Shown here piece after piece: positions 59,563 through 64,000 of a stretch of DNA of 64,000 nt. The notes under the pieces were generated by a model. That model did no database searches. It had not been told where the DNA came from and saw only the letters and a program-made list of their open reading frames with translations. The DNA comes from Nonomuraea soli (lineage in GTDB: Bacteria; Actinomycetota; Actinomycetes; Streptosporangiales; Streptosporangiaceae). The translations under genes and the position numbers were made by a program. Position 1 is the stretch's first letter, and each line of letters opens with the position of its first letter. The stretch spans positions 839,199-903,198 of the forward strand of contig NZ_JACDUR010000003.1 in assembly GCF_013761175.1 (NCBI RefSeq), in the 5' to 3' direction.

Positions 59563-59723
59563 CAGTGCAACCCCCAGCAGCGGGCGCAGGCGGGCTTGGC
59601 GCACCAGTTGGCCGGGTCGGACGCCCAGACAGCGAGCATCCAGTCGGCCTGGCGGCGGCGGGTCATCCGGCGGATTTTGAGCCGGAGGGCCAGGTCGTCG
59701 TAGAGCAGGTGGAGTGTGAGCAT
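59562..59723 (-). CDS. Small basic Trp/Cys-containing protein
   Basis: 53-residue protein beginning MLTLHLLYDDLALRLKIRRMTRR and ending ANWCAKPACARCWGLH, which holds three cysteines suited to metal binding. ATG 59723 has GGGAG 8 bases upstream. Its stop overlaps the Spd-like gene start (TGATG). Short proteins of this type sit in the spread operon of many AICEs; function unknown. Confidence 0.65.
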   Translation of the reverse strand: MLTLHLLYDDLALRLKIRRMTRRRQADWMLAVWASDPANWCAKPACARCWGLH

Positions 59724-59737
59724 GGTCGGGTCTCCCT

Positions 59738-59911
59738 TCAGTGGTGGGCGCGGAAGCCTCGGCGGCATGGCCCGCAACCGGGGACGGGGCGGCCGGTCGG
59801 GCCGTGCGCCGGGCAGTGGGTGGTGTGGCGGCCCGCTGTGGTGCCGCAGCGGGGGCAGCCGATGACGGACGCGGAGCGCTGGCCGCAGTCGGCGCAGCGG
59901 AATCGGCCCAT
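59738..59911 (-). CDS. Small zinc-ribbon protein
   Basis: 57-residue protein starting MGRFRCADCGQRSASVIGCPRCG; cysteine pairs CADC, CPRC, then further Cys/His in HCPAH and CGPC. It could bind one or two zinc ions. The ATG follows the WhiB-like stop by 1 base, so it is coupled to it. Unknown role; probably nucleic-acid or protein binding. Confidence 0.65.
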   Translation of the reverse strand: MGRFRCADCGQRSASVIGCPRCGTTAGRHTTHCPAHGPTGRPVPGCGPCRRGFRAHH

Positions 59912-59912
59912 C

Positions 59913-60197
59913 TCAAGCCACCTGCTTCAGCAGGTTGAAGCGCCCCAGCAGGTAGGCCAGGCCGGACAGTTCGCGGGCGGTGTATCCGGCCCAGACCCCT
60001 TCGGTGGGCCGGATGGCGAGGGCGTAGTCCAGGCACGCCGTGCGGGCAGGACAGGTGTGGCAGATGGCCTTGACGCGGCTTTCGCGCGCCTGCCGTACCG
60101 GATCGGGTTCGTCGTGGTCGGGGCCGGTGAATACCTCGGCGTCGGCCAGTTGGCAGACGGGACCGGCGGCCAGGACCGTGGCGATGCTGGGATTCAC
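59913..60197 (-). CDS. WhiB-like iron-sulphur protein
   Basis: 94-residue member of the Wbl family. Four cysteines follow the family arrangement: one in AGPVC, then CHTCPARTAC (C-x2-C-x5-C). The turn GVWAG stands in place of G-[VI]-W-G-G. Wbl proteins bind a [4Fe-4S] cluster and act as transcription partners of sigma factors. GTG 60197 overlaps the upstream stop by 4 bases. Carried within the element's transfer operon, so it may control element or host genes. The last residues (LLGRFNLLKQVA) lack the usual basic DNA-binding cluster. Confidence 0.85.
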   Translation of the reverse strand: MNPSIATVLAAGPVCQLADAEVFTGPDHDEPDPVRQARESRVKAICHTCPARTACLDYALAIRPTEGVWAGYTARELSGLAYLLGRFNLLKQVA

Positions 60198-60451
60198 AGG
60201 CTCACCCCCAGGGCGCTGAGCGCGTCCAGGAGGCAGAGCCGGGCGCAGGAGTGGCAGACGGGCGGGGAGGGCGGTTCGTCGCCGGGCGCGCACTCTTCCG
60301 CGCCGTCGCAGATGCCGCAGGTCCACTGGACGCCGTAGGCGTCGGGCGCGGTCCAGGAGACACCGGCGTAGGCGGATCGGTGGGGCATGGTGAGGACACC
60401 TTTCAAGCAGGTCAGGGCGGTTGAGAGCGGTTCGGGCAGGCGGGTGTTCAT
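60194..60451 (-). CDS. Small cysteine-rich protein of the spread operon
   Basis: 85-residue protein if started at the ATG at 60451 that overlaps the preceding stop (ATGA); a start at ATG 60388 (64 residues, MPHRSAYAGVSWTAPDAYG) is possible. The C-terminal part has CGICDGAEECAPG and CHSCARLCLLDAL, spaced for a zinc-binding fold. Stop overlaps the WhiB-like start. Found only by context as an AICE accessory gene; role unknown. Confidence 0.6.
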   Translation of the reverse strand: MNTRLPEPLSTALTCLKGVLTMPHRSAYAGVSWTAPDAYGVQWTCGICDGAEECAPGDEPPSPPVCHSCARLCLLDALSALGVSL

Positions 60452-60591
60452 GAGGTCTGAAGCTTCAGGTAGACGCGGACGGGCGAGTCGGTGGCCCGTG
60501 AGCACAGGCCAGAAGCGGCGGAGACGGTGAAGACGTCGCGTAGGTGGAGCACGGCGACTTCGGCACTGGTGCCGGTGAGGCGGATCTCCAC
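60448..60591 (-). CDS. Short AICE protein, first gene of the transfer operon
   Basis: 47-residue protein beginning MEIRLTGTSAEVAVLHLRDVFTV and ending VRVYLKLQTS. The MxIRLTGT...VRVYL pattern recurs as a small protein at the head of spread operons in AICEs. GTG start. The stop overlaps the next start by 4 bases. It leads a run of overlapping minus-strand genes reaching the integrase. Function unknown. Confidence 0.6.
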   Translation of the reverse strand: MEIRLTGTSAEVAVLHLRDVFTVSAASGLCSRATDSPVRVYLKLQTS

Positions 60592-60612
60592 GAGGTTCCT
60601 TGGCGCGTTGGA

Positions 60613-60641
60613 TTCGTGGCGCCCTCTGCGGGCGCCACGAA
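60613..60641. promoter_or_regulatory. Perfect 12-bp inverted repeat upstream of the transfer operon
   Basis: TTCGTGGCGCCC and GGGCGCCACGAA surround TCTGC. It lies 22 bases upstream of the first transfer-operon gene, a place for an operator or a leader hairpin. Only a small part of the 336-base gap 60592-60927 is otherwise structured. Confidence 0.6.
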
Positions 60642-60850
60642 CAGTGAGCGGATATGCAGGGACATTGGTCGCTGCGGCTCGCCTTTTCGGTGGGAGGCGA
60701 GGCCCGGATGGACTTGTGCAAGGTGCGAGAGCGCCAACCCGTCGGCGTGCGGCACGAGTGCCGCCGTTCCCTTGTCTTCCGGCGTGCTCCTGTGAGCGAA
60801 ACTCTCCCCTTCGCGTATTGCGAAAGGGGGACTTGCGCTTACGGAGAGTA

Positions 60851-60881
60851 GCTTGACTTGCACTCATCACCAATGTCAAGC
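60851..60881. promoter_or_regulatory. Divergent promoter dyad GCTTGAC / GTCAAGC
   Basis: A 7-base inverted repeat with a 17-base spacer. Each arm contains a TTGACT/TTGACA -35-like element pointing outwards: TTGACT at 60853 for the HTH gene, TTGACA on the minus strand at 60879-60874 for the transfer operon. No clear -10 was found for either. Confidence 0.45.
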
Positions 60882-60927
60882 CCCCCTTGCGTGTTACTGT
60901 GAAGTCCCGGTTGCGATGGAGGGTCAA

Positions 60928-61773
60928 ATGCATCCAGACGTGCTCAAGGTGCTGGGCATCAAAGAGCCGCTCGAACGGGCCAAGGAGGCCGGGCGAGTCC
61001 ACGACGAGTTCCAGAAAGGCGGGGAAGAGCTGGCCAGAGTCCGGCGCGAGGCGCTGCAAGAGCTCGTGGACAGCGGCATGAACAACACCCAGATCGGCGA
61101 GGCGCTCGGGATGACCCGTCAGCGTGTCGGCCAGCTCCTCAAGTCAGGCCCGGCACCCGAACGGGCTTTCCTCGGCACCGACACGCTCACGGTCGTCATG
61201 GTCGGCAAGCTCGAAACAGGGCGGCCCGACCCTCAGCCCGTCGTGCCGCACGACGACCTGATCGCCTTCGAGCGCATCCGCCAGTTGGCCAAGCTACTTG
61301 GCCTGGATGCGACCTCAGAGGTCGAGGCAAGTGGGGGTTTCGTCCGGCTGAACCGCGATAACCTCATCGTCATGTGCGGCCCGCGTCACTTCCCGAACCT
61401 GCGCGAGGTCATCGAGTCGGATGAGGCGATCTCGTTCGACAAGGACGAAGAAGGCTGGCACCTCATCGACCACCGGGCCGGGAAGGTGTTCCGCTCACCG
61501 ATGGACGCTGGGGAGCCGCGCGACTATGCGTATCTGGCCCGCCTGCGTCGGCCCGATGGAAAGGGGACCTTCCTCTACGGGGCCGGAATCCACGCGGTCG
61601 GCGAGGCGGGCATCGCGCACTTCCTGGAGCACCACATCGGCGACATGTACAAGCAGCTCAAGGGCAAGCGCTTCTCCGCCATCATCGAGTGCGACTTCGA
61701 CCCGAGCAGCACGGGCCGGGAGATCGTGGCCACGAAGCTCGCGTCCGACTTCTACTTGGCGCCGGGGGCCTGA
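60928..61773 (+). CDS. HTH protein with unassigned C-terminal domain (AICE cargo or regulator)
   Basis: 281-residue protein. Residues 1-75 are a helical segment followed by a sigma-region-4-like helix-turn-helix (NNTQIGEALGMTRQRVGQLLKSG). Residues about 105-281 form a domain with LIVMCGPRHFPNL, a FRSPMDAGEPRDYAYLARL segment and TFLYGAGIHAVGEAGIAHFLEHH, possibly a nucleotide- or ligand-binding fold; I do not recognise its family. The ATG at 60928 has GGAGG 5 bases upstream and is preferred to the ATG at 60916 inside that site. A 1-base gap separates it from the PP2C gene, so they form one unit. Likely binds DNA in response to a ligand. Confidence 0.72.
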   Translation: MHPDVLKVLGIKEPLERAKEAGRVHDEFQKGGEELARVRREALQELVDSGMNNTQIGEALGMTRQRVGQLLKSGPAPERAFLGTDTLTVVMVGKLETGRPDPQPVVPHDDLIAFERIRQLAKLLGLDATSEVEASGGFVRLNRDNLIVMCGPRHFPNLREVIESDEAISFDKDEEGWHLIDHRAGKVFRSPMDAGEPRDYAYLARLRRPDGKGTFLYGAGIHAVGEAGIAHFLEHHIGDMYKQLKGKRFSAIIECDFDPSSTGREIVATKLASDFYLAPGA

Positions 61774-61774
61774 C

Positions 61775-62605
61775 ATGGACGTGTCCTTCGCCACGCTGGC
61801 CGGTACACACGAACTGCCCAACGAGGATGCCGTAGCGGCCACTCCGGACTTCGTGGCCGTAGTTGACGGCGTCAGCACCTCGCGACTGACCACGGGGTGC
61901 GTCCATGGCACCCCGTGGTACGCCAGCTCCCTTGCCACGCAGATCGTTGCGGTGGCGTCGCGGGAGCCGGGCCGGGAACTGAGGAGGGTGCTCTACGCGG
62001 CCTTGGAAGCGGTGGCTTTAAGCCACGCGGACACGTGCGACTTGACAGCAGACGGCACGCCCTCGGCGACCGTGGCCATCGCACGGGCGTTCGGTGACCG
62101 GCTGGACTACCTCGTGCTCTCAGACGCCACTGTCGCCATCGACCTAGGGGCCGGCGTTGAGGTCGTCTCGGACAAGCGGGTCGATGCCCTGGTGGGGGAC
62201 CTTTCCCGAGCGGCCAAGACAGCAGCGCCAGGAAGCGTGGAGCAGCGTGACCGCCTGGAGGAGCTCATCGCCACCCAGCGCAAGCTTCGGAACGTCGAGG
62301 GCGGCTACTGGCTGGCCGGGGCCGTACCGGAAGCAGCCGACCATGCCTTGGTCGGCTCGGTTCCCCTTGGAGATGTTCGCTCGGTGGCTGCCATGTCGGA
62401 CGGGGCTTCCTGTCTCGTGGACACCTACAGTGCGATGGATTGGGGCCAGGCCCTGGCGATGCTCGCGGACGCAGGGCCGGGGGAGTGGCTTTATCGGGTG
62501 CGCGAGGTCGAGTTGGCGGACGCGAGCAAGTCGCGCTGGCCTCGGTACAAGGTGAGCGACGACGCCACAATTGTGCTCTGCCAGGGGCTCAGCTCAGCGA
62601 CCTGA
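61775..62605 (+). CDS. PP2C-like protein phosphatase
   Basis: 276-residue protein of the PP2C (PPM) fold. Metal-binding motifs can be placed: NEDA near the start (HELPNEDAVAATPDFVAVVDGVS), MSDGAS about residue 208, and DDATIVL near the end. It lacks an obvious receiver or sensor domain and a signal peptide. The ATG follows the stop of the HTH gene by 1 base. PP2C enzymes remove phosphate from Ser/Thr. No kinase is encoded in the element. Candidate regulator or defence component of the AICE; role unknown. The end overlaps the convergent 62589 gene by 17 bases. Confidence 0.78.
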   Translation: MDVSFATLAGTHELPNEDAVAATPDFVAVVDGVSTSRLTTGCVHGTPWYASSLATQIVAVASREPGRELRRVLYAALEAVALSHADTCDLTADGTPSATVAIARAFGDRLDYLVLSDATVAIDLGAGVEVVSDKRVDALVGDLSRAAKTAAPGSVEQRDRLEELIATQRKLRNVEGGYWLAGAVPEAADHALVGSVPLGDVRSVAAMSDGASCLVDTYSAMDWGQALAMLADAGPGEWLYRVREVELADASKSRWPRYKVSDDATIVLCQGLSSAT

Positions 62606-62828
62606 TCAGGCTCGCCCAGGCGTCTTCTGCCTGGCGGGCCAGCCCGCGATAGGACTCGGAGATGACGACCGGCTTTCGGTGATTGTCCAGGCGGCGGATC
62701 AGCATCTGACCGCCTTCCATGCACAGTTCGTAATCGATGTCGCCGTGGTGGTGGACGGCTCGAACCCGTAGCCGGGTGCCGTGATCGACGTAGGGCGTCC
62801 AGCCATGGTCATTCGGACTGCTGGCCAT
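62589..62828 (-). CDS. Small conserved AICE protein of unknown function
   Basis: 79-residue soluble protein with MASSPNDHGWTPYVDHGTRLRVRAVHHHGDIDYELCMEGGQMLIRRL. A similar protein is often adjacent to the korSA-like gene of AICEs, as here. ATG 62828 overlaps the possible GntR ATG at 62827 (head-to-head). Its 3' end overlaps the PP2C gene by 17 bases. No motif gives its function. Confidence 0.6.
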   Translation of the reverse strand: MASSPNDHGWTPYVDHGTRLRVRAVHHHGDIDYELCMEGGQMLIRRLDNHRKPVVISESYRGLARQAEDAWASLIRSLS

Positions 62829-62864
62829 GGTTCGACCATACGTCGGCCTTGTCTACCTCGTCTA

Positions 62865-62890
62865 CCACGTTGCCCATATGAGCAGCGTGG
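62865..62890. promoter_or_regulatory. Imperfect palindrome over the GntR start codon
   Basis: CCACG-t-TGC-8 bases-GCA-g-CGTGG: 8 of 9 arm bases pair, centred near the ATG at 62878. Two GTCTACC direct repeats (62851, 62860) precede it. A plausible autoregulatory site for the KorSA-like regulator. Confidence 0.45.
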
Positions 62891-63174
62891 GCGACGTGGC
62901 TAACGTCCGCAAGGTGACTGTGGACCGCTTCGACCCGACCCCGATCTACCGGCAGCTCGCCGAGCTGGTCATTGCCGACATCCGCGCTGGCAAGCTCCAG
63001 CCGCGCGACCGGATCCCGTCCGAGTCGCAGATGGTCCAAGAGCACGGTGTAGCACGCGACACTGCTCGCCAGGCCGTTCAGTACCTGCGAGAGCAAGGCT
63101 GGGCATTTACGCTGCCACAGCGTGGCACGTTTGTCGCTGCGTTCGAAGAGTGGCCAACCTCTCGAGAAGGATGA
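62878..63174 (+). CDS. Short GntR-family repressor (KorSA-like)
   Basis: 98-residue regulator consisting of only the GntR winged helix: PIYRQLAELVIADIRAGKLQPRDRIPSESQMVQEHGVARDTARQAVQYLREQGW followed by LPQRGTFVA. No effector domain is present, unlike KorSA (about 250 residues). Start uncertain: ATG 62878 is used; ATG 62827 and GTG 62914 are in frame. Expected to repress transfer or replication genes of the element. A dyad covers the start, consistent with autorepression. Confidence 0.78.
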   Translation: MSSVGDVANVRKVTVDRFDPTPIYRQLAELVIADIRAGKLQPRDRIPSESQMVQEHGVARDTARQAVQYLREQGWAFTLPQRGTFVAAFEEWPTSREG

Positions 63175-63296
63175 AGCCGCTACGTAACTCGATGCCGAGG
63201 GCGGCCCAGAGCGATCAAAAGTGATGCATCTAAGCTAACGCCGTCATTGCGGTCGAATACTCAAACGCGCCGCAGGAGATGTGAGGTGTGTTAGTG

Positions 63297-64000
63297 CTAT
63301 TGCCCGAGAGGGCCGATAGTGACGAGATGGCGCGCGAGATGTGCCGAAAGTCGGTCAACGATTGCCGGGTTGAGTGGCTCCCAGTTCCAGAAGCAGAGGG
63401 CGAAGTGGCAGAATATCCACGACGGGTCGACTTGCCAATCTTCTAGCGAGGCGCATTCATTGCAGCTAGCGCATTCTCGCTGATCTGCATAGCCGGCGGT
63501 CCAGTGGTGTGCGAGGATGAACAATTCGTTCCACGCCTTTGCGGGTAGATCGGCTTCTCGTAACGGGGTTCTTTCTCGACAATTTGGACAAGTCAAGAAG
63601 CTGGCTTTCATTGGATGACAAATAACCCGCTTCTTGTGCACCGTAATTCGGCGAACGTGATTAGCGGGTGAAGTATCCTGATTGATCGCATATGAGGCGC
63701 CGGGCAAGTGGGCGCCAGTCGATGTCCTTTCACGAGATGCAATGCCCTCAGAGATCAGCCAATCAATCACAAGTAGTGCAATTAAGTTGGCTTCGGTGGC
63801 GTCGGATTCGATGTCGGCCACCCACTGGTAACGATCATTATTGACGGCTGTCCCACCTCCGATCATCGCCAAGGCGAGATGGTCAGCCGGATCATCGGGG
63901 TCGAGGCGGATGGCTGTGGTGAAGTCGGCCAGCGCTTCCTCATAGCGCTCCATGGCCTGGTAGGTCTGGCCGCGCCTGGCGATCGCCCAGGCGTACGTGG
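63297..64000 (-). CDS. TPR-containing protein of unknown function (5' end outside window)
   Basis: At least 234 codons read from the window edge leftwards. The N-terminal visible part is a tetratricopeptide repeat (AIARRGQTYQAMERYEEALADFTTAIRLDPDDP). The rest is unusual: CPNCRERTP and CASCNECASLEDW cysteine motifs and many aromatic residues (WIFCHFALCFWNWEPLNP). GC content is clearly lower than in neighbouring genes, pointing to recent acquisition. Whether it belongs to the AICE or lies beyond it is unclear. The gap 63175-63296 holds no gene or recognisable site. Confidence 0.65.
   Translation of the reverse strand, partial: TYAWAIARRGQTYQAMERYEEALADFTTAIRLDPDDPADHLALAMIGGGTAVNNDRYQWVADIESDATEANLIALLVIDWLISEGIASRERTSTGAHLPGASYAINQDTSPANHVRRITVHKKRVICHPMKASFLTCPNCRERTPLREADLPAKAWNELFILAHHWTAGYADQRECASCNECASLEDWQVDPSWIFCHFALCFWNWEPLNPAIVDRLSAHLARHLVTIGPLGQ

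Larger units (their letters stand above)
52459..63174. mobile_element. Actinomycete integrative and conjugative element (pSAM2-type AICE)
   Basis: Gene set and order match AICEs: int, xis, RepA-like ATPase, prim-pol, TraSA-type FtsK translocase, Spd-like spread genes and a short GntR regulator of KorSA type, next to a tRNA. Minus-strand transfer/replication/integration genes (60591 leftwards) are divergent from an HTH-PP2C pair. The element spans at least to the GntR gene; the right boundary is not determined and may lie beyond 64000. Confidence 0.85.

Noticed and set aside
52500..64000. Right attachment site of the AICE
   Set aside because: No second copy of the tRNA-Thr 3' sequence (for example GGTTCGAATCC) was seen to the right of the element; attR probably lies beyond the window.

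Overview
The window is GC-rich actinomycete chromosome with GTG/TTG starts, long runs of overlapping ATGA/GTGA gene junctions, a chaplin-type surface protein, a WhiB-like protein, and the order topA - MFS/dTMP kinase fusion - holB - ricT(PSP1). The chaplin architecture and neighbour set suggest a filamentous actinomycete, possibly Streptosporangiaceae (Nonomuraea-like). That placement is inference from gene content only.

Layout. 1-1651: tail of a small unknown protein, then a P450 with its ferredoxin. 1709-14934: peptide and amino-acid scavenging, with an S12-like serine hydrolase, a Dpp/Opp importer with fused ATPases, an erythromycin-esterase-like protein and a prolyl oligopeptidase facing a GNAT - N-succinylamino-acid racemase - PucR operon. 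15010-17418: small unknowns and an ArsR/SRPBCC/RibD-C cassette. 17530-22421: an NB-ARC/TPR regulator, a divergent MFS exporter and a DUF981 membrane protein. 22504-24953: a six-gene Asp23 (alkaline shock) operon. 25085-32766: an aldo/keto reductase, then a LacI-controlled sugar importer, ROK kinase and secreted GH26 mannanase. 32869-35480: glutamate decarboxylase followed by decayed glutaminase, thioredoxin-reductase and SnoaL-like genes. 35584-41716: an unknown membrane protein, a recombinase remnant abutting tRNA-Leu, an M20 peptidase, and an eight-repeat chaplin with a secreted partner. 41908-52400: core genes (topA, metallophosphoesterase, MFS-tmk fusion, holB, ricT, a secreted TAP-type hydrolase) and an FtsX-like remnant.

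52459-end: an actinomycete integrative and conjugative element (AICE, pSAM2 type) sits at the 3' end of tRNA-Thr(CGT). Reading leftwards it carries one nearly unbroken operon. Small coupled genes come first (including a WhiB-like and a zinc-ribbon protein), then a Spd-like membrane protein, a TraSA/FtsK DNA translocase, a repeat cluster that looks like the transfer recognition locus, prim-pol, a RepA-like ATPase, Xis and integrase. Divergent from it is a two-gene unit, an HTH protein with an unassigned C-terminal domain plus a PP2C-like phosphatase, followed by a short GntR regulator. The right attachment site was not found inside the window.

The best candidates for something undescribed are the HTH-PP2C pair on the AICE, the GGTCGCG repeat cluster next to its translocase gene, and the giant chaplin without a sortase motif.
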